Origin: Granulicella sibirica
GTDB taxonomy: Bacteria; Acidobacteriota; Terriglobia; Terriglobales; Acidobacteriaceae
NCBI RefSeq assembly: GCF_004115155.1
Contig: NZ_RDSM01000006.1
Coordinates: 62,001 to 126,000, forward strand
DNA length: 64,000 nt
Reading direction: 5' to 3'
The notes below the pieces were generated by a model. It was given only the letters and a program-made list of their open reading frames with translations, ran no database searches and was not told the DNA's origin. This document shows positions 36,417 through 45,114 of this stretch, piece by piece (the stretch's first letter is position 1; each line of letters begins with the position of its first letter). Both the position numbers and the translations under genes were made by a program.

Positions 36417-36967
36417 TGGGCAGCGAACGCTCAGACGCAACCCGCTTTCAAATGGAACATGTCCCATATCTACGCCAGCGGCAACATCGCGGCGGACATG
36501 TACTGCAATGTCGCTGCCGAAACAACTGGCCGCGCACTCGCCGTCGCCTCTACAACATGACCGACGACCCCGGCATGAAGAAGATGCTAGCCTTCAATAT
36601 CGCCCGAGACACCATGCCCCAGCAGCAATGGCTTGCTGTCCTAGAGGAGCTCGGACCCTCTGCTCTACCCATCCCCAACAGCTTCCCGCAGTCAAAGGAA
36701 AACCAGGACTACTCCTATAAGTTCTTCATTACCACCACTGATGGGATCGGGAACCAAGCCAACCAGCCCTGGACTTCAGGCCCAACACCTGACGGTCTCG
36801 GTCAGTTCGAGCCTTTCATCGCAGGCCCGCTCGAGGGCGCTGAAGAACCAACTCTCGGCTTTGGACGTCCCGACACATTCGGCCAGAGCGAACAGGCACT
36901 CGGAACGGCTGCCGGTTTCGTCAGTAAGGGAAAGGACATCCTCGACAAGGTTAAGGACTCCTTCTAA
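36417..36967 (+). pseudogene. Manganese catalase, truncated and frameshifted
   Basis: Two pieces of a KatN-like dimanganese catalase. The first frame gives WAANAQTQPAFKWNMSHIYA, SGNIAADMYCNVAAETTGR, ending at 36560; the second gives RLYNMTDDPGMKKMLAFNIA, RDTMPQQQWLAVLEELGP and NSFPQSKENQDYSYKFF through to 36967. These are the central metal-ligand helices and C-terminal region. The N-terminal ferritin-like helices with the first Mn ligands are missing, so it cannot be active. The upstream 5' region is unrecognisable. Confidence 0.85.
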
Positions 36968-36995
36968 CGACTCTGCACCACGCATCTCAACTCGG

Positions 36996-37018
36996 GCGGC
37001 ACTAACCATTGGTGCCGC
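36996..37018 (+). terminator. Hairpin after the catalase remnant
   Basis: Stem GCGGCAC / GTGCCGC with a 9-base loop, then TTCTTCATT. It resembles an intrinsic terminator left from the catalase gene. Confidence 0.45.
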
Positions 37019-37062
37019 TTCTTCATTGCAGCTGTCCGCACGACGCAAGAACGAAGCTAAGA

Positions 37063-37085
37063 GGGAAGTACGCTGCGTTCTTCCC
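37063..37085. repeat. 23-base near-palindrome
   Basis: GGGAAG-T-ACGC-T-GCGT-T-CTTCCC is symmetric except for central and T:T positions. It lies directly beyond the stop of the minus gene at 37086 and may be a bidirectional terminator; the tiny loop also fits a protein-binding palindrome. Confidence 0.45.
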
Positions 37086-37277
37086 TTAATGCCTGGCGGA
37101 CGCTTTGATTTCGAGGATGCAACGATCAATCGCCTGCGCACTGGCCTCCAGCATCGTGATGGAGGTTGCGTGCCGGCTTCGGTCGCTGAGCTCCAGACGT
37201 CGCGCCTCCGAGCGGTAACCTTCGCTATCGTTGGTCCACTTCAGCATCAAGCTTTGTAGTTGGGTTGAATCAAGCAT
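37086..37277 (-). CDS. Small hypothetical helical protein
   Basis: 63 residues beginning MLDSTQLQSLMLKWTNDSEG; predicted fully helical with a heptad-like spacing (EASAQAIDRCILEIK). A single Cys. No ribosome site is obvious, but the palindrome at 37063-37085 immediately after the stop is consistent with a real 3' end. Family not recognised. Confidence 0.4.
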   Translation of the reverse strand: MLDSTQLQSLMLKWTNDSEGYRSEARRLELSDRSRHATSITMLEASAQAIDRCILEIKASARH

Positions 37278-37541
37278 AAGAGCAATAATAACGACTATAC
37301 GTAATTAAGGTTATCGGACCTAAATCGTTTGCTATCAATTATATACGAAACTCGTGCTCTCGAATATTTCGAGCAGATTGAGGTGGATGAAGCGGCTTCG
37401 CGAGAAGGTTGAAATCACGCCCGAGATCGTCGACGGTTCTTGAGAGATCGTCGGTCTGCGCCTGTCATGACAAAATACAGCGTTCCGATGCCTCCAATCA
37501 TCTGAACCCAAATGGGACTGAAGGGACCAACAAGAGATCGC

Positions 37542-37823
37542 ATGAACATCCGAGCATGGGCGGATGCGAAAGATATCCTTCCTGTAGAGCTGGAACCCCA
37601 CCGCGTCGATGCAGAACCCGCCTCTATGGCTTTGCTGGCCCGCTCAACAGCGGAGACAACGGCCCGTGTAAGGGCGATTTCCTGGGAGCAGTTCTTCGAA
37701 AAATTCGACCAGCTCGGGCTGACGTTGGTATACGACGATGGAACTGCCTACAACGAGATTCTTCAGGTCGATGCTGAGTCTAAAACCATCCCACCGGCCT
37801 ATCGGATTATCACCTCCAATTAG
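37542..37823 (+). CDS. Conserved hypothetical of the YciF-neighbour (IRxWA) family
   Basis: 93 residues. MNIRAWADAKDILPVEL, then ISWEQFFEKFDQLGLTLVYDDGTAYN: the WExFFxKF and LxxxYD motifs belong to a small family I recall beside YciE/YciF and KatN genes and often misnamed glucan branching enzyme. Here it sits 96 bases before the YciF-like gene. Likely a general-stress protein with a hydrophobic core and unknown biochemistry. Start at 37542 chosen at the motif; 37512 is possible. Confidence 0.65.
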   Translation: MNIRAWADAKDILPVELEPHRVDAEPASMALLARSTAETTARVRAISWEQFFEKFDQLGLTLVYDDGTAYNEILQVDAESKTIPPAYRIITSN

Positions 37824-37919
37824 GCAGCCACGTCCGCAGGATTGGTTATATCGTCGGCAACGCAGGCCGTCCCTTTCGGCTCTAATCCGGCGTAAGTACC
37901 TCAACCAGGAGTTCCCGAC

Positions 37920-38438
37920 ATGGGTTTCATTACGCCGAATGACTACGATGATCTTCGCTCGCTATACACAGGCCAGTTGCAATATCTGCTGTCCACAGAA
38001 AACCAAATTGTCAAAGGACTGGAGAGCATGATCGACCATGCTCAGGACACTCAACTGAAGCAGGCTTTTCAGTCACACAAGCAGGAGACAGAAGTCCAGG
38101 TCCAACGCCTCGATAAGCTCATCTCTGAGCTGACCGGCGATTCGGACGATAAGAAAGATCCGATTGCCACAGCTCTGATCTCGTCCGGCGTAAACATTGT
38201 CCGCGAATCGAGCGAAGGCCCGGTACGAGACGCTGGGCTGTTGGCAACTGCTCAAAAGATTGAGCATTACGAGATAGCCTCCTATGGAGCTGCGATCGCG
38301 TGGGCCACGACCCTAGGCCTGACGGACCATGCCGCGCTGCTGGAGAAAACGCTTGAGGAAGAGAAACACGCCGACCATCTGCTCACAACGATTGCGCAGC
38401 GGGAGAACGTGGAAGCTGCCGCAGTGTCGGCTCAGTAA
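37920..38438 (+). CDS. YciF-like ferritin-like protein (DUF892)
   Basis: 172 residues, all helical. LRSLYTGQLQYLLSTENQIVKGL, QAFQSHKQETEVQVQRLDKL, AQKIEHYEIASYGAAIAWA and LEKTLEEEKHADHLL carry the Glu/His positions (E-x2-H pairs) of the four-helix ferritin-like bundle that binds a di-iron centre. Family members are induced by osmotic or oxidative stress. Good spacing to the preceding family partner suggests joint expression. Binding residues appear intact. Confidence 0.9.
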   Translation: MGFITPNDYDDLRSLYTGQLQYLLSTENQIVKGLESMIDHAQDTQLKQAFQSHKQETEVQVQRLDKLISELTGDSDDKKDPIATALISSGVNIVRESSEGPVRDAGLLATAQKIEHYEIASYGAAIAWATTLGLTDHAALLEKTLEEEKHADHLLTTIAQRENVEAAAVSAQ

Positions 38439-38656
38439 ATGAATGACGCTAGGGCGATGGCTCGGCATCGAGCTGTCGCCTTCGCCATGGTCGTTGAGGT
38501 GACATTATCAGCAAATGGAAACCAGCTTCGTGGATGTTCGATTATCCCAATGTAGTCCCAAAATCAAACAAGTGTGGACATGTTTTGTGAGGTATCCGAC
38601 AAACTTAAGCAACGTATTTGTTTATGCTTTCGTTCCAGCTACTTGGAGAACGTGTC

Positions 38657-38869
38657 ATGGCGCAGTACAAAGGCGAGGTCAAATGGTTCAACAATGCCAA
38701 GGGATTCGGCTTCCTTGGGCGTGAGGGCGGCCCGGACGTTTTTGTCCATTTCAGCTTGATTAAGAGCGACGGCTACAAGTCGCTTAAAGAGGGACGGACG
38801 GTCGAGTTCGACATCATCCAAGGCACCCAGGGGCCACAAGCAGATAATGTAACGGCTTCGGCTCTTTAA
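38657..38869 (+). CDS. CspA-family cold-shock protein (second copy)
   Basis: 70 residues. [37 protein letters not shown] and [14 protein letters not shown] show RNP1 (KGFGFL) and RNP2 (VFVHF) of the cold-shock domain. Nearly the same as 3089-3304 but with the canonical VHF in place of CHY. Start follows TTGGAG. The long leader upstream (about 200 bases without genes) is typical of cold-inducible csp mRNAs, though no structure was confirmed. The next gene starts 14 bases downstream. Confidence 0.95.
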   Translation: MAQYKGEVKWFNNAKGFGFLGREGGPDVFVHFSLIKSDGYKSLKEGRTVEFDIIQGTQGPQADNVTASAL

Positions 38870-38883
38870 TCTGAAGGGATAGC

Positions 38884-39084
38884 ATGCCCGCACTTCGCGA
38901 CTTTATAAAACGTCTTGGTCCACTCGAAGAATCCATCTGCTCCAAATGCTGCCAGATTATTCGCCCAGGCCTAGACGGTTCTACACTTGACGCCGCCGAG
39001 AGCGAACATCGCTGTGGCGACTTCTCTCTTAACACGGTCAAGCGTGGGGAGTTTTCGCAGAGCCAGGAACAGGCAAGACGATAG
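38884..39084 (+). CDS. Small Cys-rich hypothetical protein
   Basis: 66 residues starting 14 bases after the cold-shock gene, with GAAGGGA upstream. MPALRDFIKRLGPLEESICS is followed by CSKCCQIIRP and ESEHRC: two CxxC-like Cys groups and His could bind zinc. Possibly co-transcribed with the cold-shock gene. Its 3' end overlaps the convergent gene at 39038-39325 by 47 bases, so one of the two may be misjudged. Family not recognised. Confidence 0.5.
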   Translation: MPALRDFIKRLGPLEESICSKCCQIIRPGLDGSTLDAAESEHRCGDFSLNTVKRGEFSQSQEQARR

Positions 39085-39325
39085 TCGCTTCGAGAGTGCT
39101 TTGCACAACCTCATTGAGAAACGGAAGCGCGCTTTGGAGCATTTCGACTAGCTGTGTGACCTTTGCAGGATCTTGCGTCTGGAGGCTTATCAGGTAGACA
39201 AGGTTGTTGACGGACTCCAGCGAGTTCACCATTTCGCGAACGACCGAGGAAGCGTGCTGACGGCTTTTATCGTCAGCGGCAGCGTTCAGAGCCCGAAGGC
39301 GTGCGGACAGGTCTTTCATATCCAT
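39038..39325 (-). CDS. Hypothetical protein
   Basis: 95 residues or fewer from ATG 39325 (GGAAGGG upstream); MDMKDLSARLRALNAAADDK and ESVNNLVYLISLQTQDPAKV suggest an all-helical protein. No transmembrane segment, no motif. An upstream start at 39349 exists. Overlaps the small Cys-rich gene on the other strand. Confidence 0.5.
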   Translation of the reverse strand: MDMKDLSARLRALNAAADDKSRQHASSVVREMVNSLESVNNLVYLISLQTQDPAKVTQLVEMLQSALPFLNEVVQSTLEATIVLPVPGSAKTPHA

Positions 39326-39427
39326 AGCCGTGACCCTTCCAGTCCGCAAACATCAATGAAATCTGTGCTTCTCTGAACATCAGATGGCCACGCTTTCCAA
39401 CAAGTTTCCTATCCTGTTCGCAGCCGA

Positions 39428-39748
39428 GTGAGAGAATACAACGTGCCAGCGCCATCAAAAAACGAGCAAATTCTTATTTATGGGCTCGATCCCGTGCTGT
39501 TGGAGACCCGGCGATTGATTCTTGTACATGCCGGTTTTAAGGTGGAGCTTGCCCACAGCGCAGACGAATTTCAGGATCGCACCGCATCGAGCAGCTACGC
39601 TCTTCTGGTCATCTGTCACTCCGTTCCGGAAGCAGAGAAGCAAGTCATCCTGGAAGCGGTCAGCCCGAGTAGTTCTTCAGTCCTTGCGGTGCCCACCTTG
39701 CAACCGCCGAACACATTTCTAAGCCAAGTGCAGCAACTTCTGGCCTAA
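39428..39748 (+). CDS. Degenerate receiver-like protein
   Basis: 106 residues from GTG 39428. EQILIYGLDPVLLETRRLIL, LLVICHSVPEAEKQVILEAV and the C-terminal helix are arranged like a response-regulator receiver, but the conserved acidic pair is replaced by GLD and the phospho-acceptor Asp position reads ICH, so phosphorylation is not expected. It may be a pseudo-receiver that acts by protein contact. Stop overlaps the convergent small gene by four bases. Confidence 0.55.
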   Translation: MREYNVPAPSKNEQILIYGLDPVLLETRRLILVHAGFKVELAHSADEFQDRTASSSYALLVICHSVPEAEKQVILEAVSPSSSSVLAVPTLQPPNTFLSQVQQLLA

Positions 39749-39915
39749 TCCTCGGCATCAGCCCATCCTCGCTGCCACGTAAGTGATTTCGTTTCATCCA
39801 GCGGCTGGAGATCAACGCCTGTCTCGAAACCTGCCTTGTAATCAGCCGATGTTTCATCAACAGGGGGGAGACTATCGGCTTCCTGCATTTCCTTGGGAGA
39901 ATTCTCTTCACTCAT
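39745..39915 (-). CDS. Small acidic hypothetical protein (RMF/CrpP-like pattern)
   Basis: 56 residues from ATG 39915, with AAGGAGG six bases upstream. The sequence MSEENSPKEMQEADSLPPVD then YKAGFETGVDL and SLTWQRGWADAED follows a YxxGFxxG ... WxRGWxDA pattern found in small ribosome-modulation-factor-like proteins. Too short for a firm claim. Operon with the next two genes (ligase side) by spacing. Confidence 0.5.
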   Translation of the reverse strand: MSEENSPKEMQEADSLPPVDETSADYKAGFETGVDLQPLDETKSLTWQRGWADAED

Positions 39916-39916
39916 T

Positions 39917-40138
39917 TCAAACCTCCTTACAGTCATCACAGAGATCGCCGTGCTCCACCATTGCTGTATAGCTCGCCGTGATCTCGGTTAGCCGGTCGGC
40001 TGGCTCCTCTTCCCCGAAGCGATCTACGGCCTCGGCGCAACTCAAAAGGAAGGCTTCGGCGAGCTGCATCCCACCTTTACAAGCAGGCAGATCTTCTGTG
40101 TTCCACAACATCAGCAGCTTTTCCCGATTTAGACGCAT
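39917..40138 (-). CDS. Small hypothetical protein downstream of DNA ligase
   Basis: 73 residues. The ATG at 40138 immediately follows the ligase stop (TAAATG), so it is coupled. MRLNREKLLMLWNTEDLPAC and a C-terminal CDDCKEV with a CxxC. Predicted helical; family not recognised. Transcribed with the ligase and the small acidic gene. Confidence 0.55.
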   Translation of the reverse strand: MRLNREKLLMLWNTEDLPACKGGMQLAEAFLLSCAEAVDRFGEEEPADRLTEITASYTAMVEHGDLCDDCKEV

Positions 40139-41113
40139 TTAGGTCTCCTTGACGACCTTCCGAGGGTCTTTGTCGTCACGCAGTGCGACGAATTTAGTGT
40201 GGCGTAGATGATCTGCGCCGGTCCACTCCAGGAACTCGATCTGTGCGACTGCCTCGGGCTTCAACCAAACGCACTCTTTCATCTTCTCGGCTGTGAGCCC
40301 CTGGCCCCATCGCCCGCTGGCCGCTTCGGGCAGGTTCGCGAAGGGGCACTTCGGCGTGGTGAGATGTTTGATTTGCTCGAATACTTTTCGACGTGTTGCC
40401 GGTACAAATCCTGCACGAACCCGAGAGGCGTAGATGAGATCTTTGCCTCGATAAAAGCCGATGATGATCGAATCCAGTCCTAAATTGCTGGGCACGTAGC
40501 CGCCTATGACAAACTCCTGACCGAGATTGATACGGTGCTTGGACCATGCGCCGGTGCGCTGTCCTGGCTGATAAATGCTGTCGGATCGCTTTGCAACGAC
40601 ACCCTCCAGTCCTTGCTCACGGACGAAGGCAAGCATTTCCTTGGCGCTCATCTGAGACACTGCGGACAGATCAATGTGCTCTTGACGCTCTACGACAGAC
40701 GCCAGAATGCCCCTTCGTTCAGACAGTGGGAACTGCGTGAGGTCGCGGTTCTTGTAGGCCAAGATGTCGAAGGCGTAATAGATGATCTGTGATTCTGCGG
40801 AGCGGAAGTTCTGAAGCAGATTAAAGCTCGGTCGGCCGTCCGGCCCTAGAGCAACAAGTTCCCCGTCCAGGATGGTGCCGCCTGGAATGCCGCTTAGTGC
40901 CTTAGCTATGTATGGGAACCGGTCATTCAGAATGTTCGCGTTGCGCGAGTAAAGGGTTGTCTCGGCTCCGTCACGAACGACTTCAAGGCGAAATCCATCC
41001 AATTTGATCTCATAGGTCCACGTCGCGCCCTCGGGAACGACTGTGACCGGCAGACACTCCATGGATTCAATAAAGGTGAGGGGCTTCGACAGCGGGACAA
41101 ATTTGCTTTTCAA
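40139..41113 (-). CDS. ATP-dependent DNA ligase (LigD ligase-domain type)
   Basis: 324 residues. Active-site motif YEIKLDGFRLEVV gives the adenylated Lys (KxDG); ILDGELVAL is motif III, YYAFDILAYKN IIIa, GLEGVVAKRSDSIY IV, and WSKHRINLGQEFVIGGY V. The C-terminal OB fold contains FVPATRRKVFEQI. It is the free-standing ligase domain of the Ku/LigD end-joining family; no Ku, polymerase or nuclease domain is nearby, so whether it serves non-homologous end joining is open. Divergent from the DUF3606 gene. Confidence 0.93.
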   Translation of the reverse strand: MKSKFVPLSKPLTFIESMECLPVTVVPEGATWTYEIKLDGFRLEVVRDGAETTLYSRNANILNDRFPYIAKALSGIPGGTILDGELVALGPDGRPSFNLLQNFRSAESQIIYYAFDILAYKNRDLTQFPLSERRGILASVVERQEHIDLSAVSQMSAKEMLAFVREQGLEGVVAKRSDSIYQPGQRTGAWSKHRINLGQEFVIGGYVPSNLGLDSIIIGFYRGKDLIYASRVRAGFVPATRRKVFEQIKHLTTPKCPFANLPEAASGRWGQGLTAEKMKECVWLKPEAVAQIEFLEWTGADHLRHTKFVALRDDKDPRKVVKET

Positions 41114-41199
41114 GGTTTATCGCTCGGATCGGCGCACAACGTAGCGCTCTAGTAGACACTCTCACCCTTGGACGCTATCTGCGCCTGGAGGAGACCACA

Positions 41200-41376
41200 A
41201 TGGCCGACGACACAACGAAACGGGGGGCGGCTGACCGTCTCCGCATCAACGTTCACGAATCCTACGAATTGGAATACTGGAGCAAAGAGCTCGGCGTAAC
41301 TCCAGAAAAGCTCCGTGTACTGGTCAAAGAGCACGGTGTCATGGCAGCAGATGTAAGGAAGGCACTCGGCAAGTAG
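41200..41376 (+). CDS. DUF3606-family small protein
   Basis: 58 residues from ATG 41200 with GGAGGAG seven bases upstream. MADDTTKRGAADRLRINVHE, then YELEYWSKELGVTPEKLRVL and VMAADVRKALGK: the complete DUF3606 pattern (NxxE-x-YEL-W-x4-x-S--L). These are small helical, possibly DNA- or RNA-binding proteins common in soil bacteria. Two bases separate its stop region from the structured repeat at 41382. Confidence 0.85.
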   Translation: MADDTTKRGAADRLRINVHESYELEYWSKELGVTPEKLRVLVKEHGVMAADVRKALGK

Positions 41377-41381
41377 AGCGG

Positions 41382-41481
41382 ACCGTGGAAATGCCGCGTC
41401 CATGGAAAGCATGGAACGGTGAAGCTTTCCCACCCTTCGCACGGCTCCTTGGAAGACGCCGATGCTGCCGGCGTCTCCCAC
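41382..41481. repeat. Dispersed structured repeat, copy 2
   Basis: Second copy of the element at 15284-15382. Hairpin 1 TCCATG-gaaag-CATGGA at 41399-41415 and hairpin 2 GACGCCG-atgctgc-CGGCGTC at about 41451-41477, then CTCCCAC. Lies between the DUF3606 gene and the 3' end of the relaxase gene. I remember comparable sequences scattered in acidobacterial genomes, unchecked. Confidence 0.6.
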
Positions 41482-41547
41482 ATTCCCCCAGCCCTCGACG
41501 GCGGATCTATTTATGTAAAGACACAAATACATAAAGGCAAGCGATGG

Positions 41548-44500
41548 TCAGAAGCCGATGCCGAAGTCGTGCTGCTGCCGGACAGGCTGTGCAAGTTCAG
41601 GCGCCGCGATTTCTTTGGAAGCAGAAAACTCCTGCTGCGGCTGGTTGGTGTACAAAGCGAGATCCGTTTTCGGAGGAACGCCCTGGAAGGTCTGTTGGGA
41701 AAGGCCATCGCCTGTGGCGATCACGCGTTCCGCGCGGAGGTTCTTCACGCCATCGACGGCGTAGCCGTAGTCGATGTTGCGGGATTTCTCTGAAGAGACC
41801 TCTGCGGTCTTGCCGGAATCGAGCTTCACCGTCATGGAGTGGTCCTGACCGATGCGAGTTACGGTGCCGAGGTCACCGGCGCGGACGCCGGTCTCCTTGT
41901 CATAGCTGGTAAAGCGAATGCGCTCACCCTGCGCGATTTCGCGGGTTTCCTCTTGGTAGGTCCGGCTCTCGCGCGTTTGCGTGCGGAGCTGCGCCGGGTT
42001 GTAGGAGATTTCCTCGCGCGTCGCGTCGAGCTGAACCGAAAGGACGTTGCCGCGCGGCTTCGTGGATACGACCGTGGCCTCACTGTCGTGGGGGATGCCA
42101 TAAAGGCTGGGGCTGCCGGTCTTATAGTGGATCTTGTCTCCGGGTTGATAGCTCTCCACGCGCATTTTGCTGCCGGTGTCTTTCTCCACTAGGACCGGGA
42201 CAGCTCGCGCGTCCCGGCCGAGTTTGCCCTGCGCGTAGAGGTCGGCACGGATGAGCTGCGTCAGCTCCTCGCGCTCCGTGCGATCGGGAGCGACGATCAC
42301 GCTGCGCTCTGGACGGCTAACGTACTCGCTGGCAACGGCGGCGAGCCGTGAGTCGGCATTGTTGTACTCGTGGACCTGGACGGCCTTTGAAGCTTTGGGG
42401 GTCTGTACGACTTCGGCCTTTTCAACCTTGGTTGTGAAGTCGAGCGCGGCCGTCTTGGTTACATCCGTAGCGAGCCGCGCACCCAACGTTTCAGCGTCGT
42501 TCGTGTAAATCCTCGCGTCCTGGGCCGCGCGTGAGATGGCTACATAAGCGAGGCGGCTGTTGATGAGGCTGCGCGAAGAGTCGGTGTCGATATTGGCTAT
42601 CACGCGGTCTGCCGTGAGTCCCTGGGAGCTGTGCGACGTGACGGCGTAGCCGTGGTCGAACTGCCGGAACTCTTCAGGGCTGAAGCTGACGGAACGCTTT
42701 TCCTTGCCATCCATAAGGACGGTCATACGGTCGGGCTCGATCCTGCTGATGGTGCCCATGTCGCGGTTCGAGATGCCGAGCTCTTTATTCAATGCAGAGA
42801 ATTGCAGCCGGTCGCCCGTTGCGAACTCGCGACTGGTCTCGCGATAAACGTTCACGCCATAGACACGCCTTGGGTCGTACTCCACGGCTGCGCCGTTTGG
42901 AAACTCCACGGTCAGACGGTTGGCGGTCGCATCACTCGACCGCACAACGCCGAAGCTGTTGCGCTCGATCCCTTCGGCTTTGCTGCCGCGCTCGTACTGG
43001 ACAACATCGCCGGGACGGTACATCGCCGCCCAGGTGCGGTCGGGGCCGGTCATATCCGAGCGATGAGAAAGTGTAAGGAACTGGCGGCCGTCCTCGGCGA
43101 GCGTTCCGGTCTTCAGCAGCTCGCCGCGCACAGCTTCATTGATCTGCTGGCGGCTGCGATTGTCTGGGGAGACGATGATGGTGTTCTCTGGTTTCGCAGC
43201 GTAGTCCCGCGCGATCGCCGCGATGCGCTCTGGCGCGTTGGCAAGCTGGGTGACCCGTCCTTGCTCGGAAAGCAGGGCGATTCCCTTCTCCGTTTCGTTC
43301 GTGGCGAGGTGCTGCACGGCGCGAAGCAGTTCGGGGTCTTTCTGCCTCATGATGGTGTCCAGCTTGGAAGTCTGCATGCCAGCTTCCTGCATCTGCTGGA
43401 AGGGTCGGCCCGCATCGACGCCCTGATGCTGGCGTATGTCACCGATTACGAGAACGCGGTCCTCCGGGCGTATCTTCTCCAGGAAAGCTCGCATCTGCTT
43501 GGTGCTGGCGAGACTGGATTCGTCCAGCATGTAGAGATGTTTGCTGGCAGGGTCGGGCTCCTTCTGCCGTGCAAGGAAGCTCTGAAGCGTATTCGCTTCG
43601 ATCCCGGCTTCGCGGAGCTGGCCTGCCGCTTTAGAGGTCGGGGCGAAGCCTTCGACCTTGTAGCCGCCCTGCTCCGCACCCTCGCGGATGGCCGAAAGGG
43701 CGCTCGTTTTTCCGGTGCCCGCAAGCCCCTGAAATCCGTGTACCCGGTCGGTACTTGTCAGCACCTCGCGGATGGCCGTGCGCTGCGCGTCGTTCAGAAA
43801 ATCGCGGGATTGGGCCTGCTTCTCGGCTGCTCGATCACTCAGCATCGGTTTTGCCGCGTCTCTTCCGTCCAAGACGTGTTGCACGTTCGCGCGCTCAGCC
43901 GCAATGGTCTGGGGAGTGGTGAAGCTGCGGCCGGAACTGTGCTTCTGGCCCTGGACAGAGCGGAACTCACCTTCCTCTCGTCGCCGCTGGAACTCGGTCT
44001 GGACTTCGGAAAAGCTGACTTCGCCCATACCTCGGCGCAGGGCCTCGCGCATGATGATCCGCTCATCGGCGACGGCCTCGCGCTCGAAAACCTTCTCCTT
44101 GGCGAAGGCCACGGCTCCGCGAGCATCGCCCTGCAAGCCGCTTCCTTGAGCCTGGCTTAATGCGCGTTCCCGCGCTGCCGCGATGACTCGTTCAGGCTGG
44201 TTGCCGAAGTCCGCGGCCATCTCCTTATGCGCGGCCAACACCTCGGCGGGCGTGAGGGTCTGCTTGCGATCGCGCGTCGCATGCGCGGCGATTTGCGCGG
44301 CCTCTGGTCCTTGGAACCCGGCACGCTCCATCTGCTCTTTGATCTGCTGAGAGCGTGGGCTCGACGCGTCAAGGTATGGCTGGGAGTAGCCCTTTACTTC
44401 AGGTGCGCCGCTCTGCCCTGGCTCGATCTCATAACCCAGCCTGCGGAGCTGGTAGGTGAGAGCCGACTGGTAAACAGCGGTGGCATAGTTCTGCGACTCG

Positions 44501-45108
44501 AAGAGAGCCTGGGGCTGTAGGGCGCGAGTCGAACCGTCCGCACGTTCGGTGACATTGAAGATGATGGCGTGCGTGTGGAGCTGGGGCGCTGCGTAGCCGT
44601 TCACTGGCCGCGCGGTGTCGTGCTCGAACTTCGCCGCGATGAACTTCCCGGTCTGTTCGGCGGGATTGTTGCCGCCGATCCGCGCGTGCGTGTATTTCTC
44701 CAGCTCTTCAAGTGCTGTTGTCACAGCGGCACGGTGAGCCTCCCTCACGCGGTCGTCGCCACCTACCAGAGCGGTCAATGAGACCGACTTGGGGGCGGAG
44801 AACGTCGCGTCCCATCCGGCCCGGTGCTCAACGGGCTTGGTAACGCTGCCGTCCGCGTTGGTGTACTCCTTCCCTTCCCGGTGCTTCACCATCTGTTCTT
44901 CAGTCTGCGGATGCTTGCCTTCCGTCAGACGGGAGAACTCCAGTGGCGAAACCTCTCCGGAGAGGCCGAGGGAGGCGGCAAGTTTCCCTTGCCACTCTCC
45001 CTTTACCGTGTCGTCCTGCTTGTAATAGCTCTGGGCGTCGCTGGTGTATTCCAGACTATGGTACGTCTGCGCCTGAGCCGGGCTGATGGCTTTAGAAATG
45101 GTGAGCAT
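41548..45108 (-). CDS. MobF-family conjugative relaxase-helicase (TrwC/TraI-like)
   Basis: 1186 residues. N-terminal relaxase domain: Tyr pair Y28-Y29 (SYYKQ), a metal triad with H163 and the HTH at 178-180 in QLHTHAIIFN, and SAPKSVSLTAL near 105. RecD2-type helicase from about 440: Walker A GLAGTGKTSA at 461-470, Walker B MLDESS at about 527, and SHSSQGLTADRV near 825. It nicks oriT and unwinds the plasmid for transfer. The SH3-like C-terminal helicase unit (about 625-870) is followed by a second, degenerate copy (about 917-1153) in which the SHSSQG motif is lost. Coupling protein gene lies six bases upstream. Confidence 0.94.
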   Translation of the reverse strand: MLTISKAISPAQAQTYHSLEYTSDAQSYYKQDDTVKGEWQGKLAASLGLSGEVSPLEFSRLTEGKHPQTEEQMVKHREGKEYTNADGSVTKPVEHRAGWDATFSAPKSVSLTALVGGDDRVREAHRAAVTTALEELEKYTHARIGGNNPAEQTGKFIAAKFEHDTARPVNGYAAPQLHTHAIIFNVTERADGSTRALQPQALFESQNYATAVYQSALTYQLRRLGYEIEPGQSGAPEVKGYSQPYLDASSPRSQQIKEQMERAGFQGPEAAQIAAHATRDRKQTLTPAEVLAAHKEMAADFGNQPERVIAAARERALSQAQGSGLQGDARGAVAFAKEKVFEREAVADERIIMREALRRGMGEVSFSEVQTEFQRRREEGEFRSVQGQKHSSGRSFTTPQTIAAERANVQHVLDGRDAAKPMLSDRAAEKQAQSRDFLNDAQRTAIREVLTSTDRVHGFQGLAGTGKTSALSAIREGAEQGGYKVEGFAPTSKAAGQLREAGIEANTLQSFLARQKEPDPASKHLYMLDESSLASTKQMRAFLEKIRPEDRVLVIGDIRQHQGVDAGRPFQQMQEAGMQTSKLDTIMRQKDPELLRAVQHLATNETEKGIALLSEQGRVTQLANAPERIAAIARDYAAKPENTIIVSPDNRSRQQINEAVRGELLKTGTLAEDGRQFLTLSHRSDMTGPDRTWAAMYRPGDVVQYERGSKAEGIERNSFGVVRSSDATANRLTVEFPNGAAVEYDPRRVYGVNVYRETSREFATGDRLQFSALNKELGISNRDMGTISRIEPDRMTVLMDGKEKRSVSFSPEEFRQFDHGYAVTSHSSQGLTADRVIANIDTDSSRSLINSRLAYVAISRAAQDARIYTNDAETLGARLATDVTKTAALDFTTKVEKAEVVQTPKASKAVQVHEYNNADSRLAAVASEYVSRPERSVIVAPDRTEREELTQLIRADLYAQGKLGRDARAVPVLVEKDTGSKMRVESYQPGDKIHYKTGSPSLYGIPHDSEATVVSTKPRGNVLSVQLDATREEISYNPAQLRTQTRESRTYQEETREIAQGERIRFTSYDKETGVRAGDLGTVTRIGQDHSMTVKLDSGKTAEVSSEKSRNIDYGYAVDGVKNLRAERVIATGDGLSQQTFQGVPPKTDLALYTNQPQQEFSASKEIAAPELAQPVRQQHDFGIGF

Positions 45109-45114
45109 GGCAAC

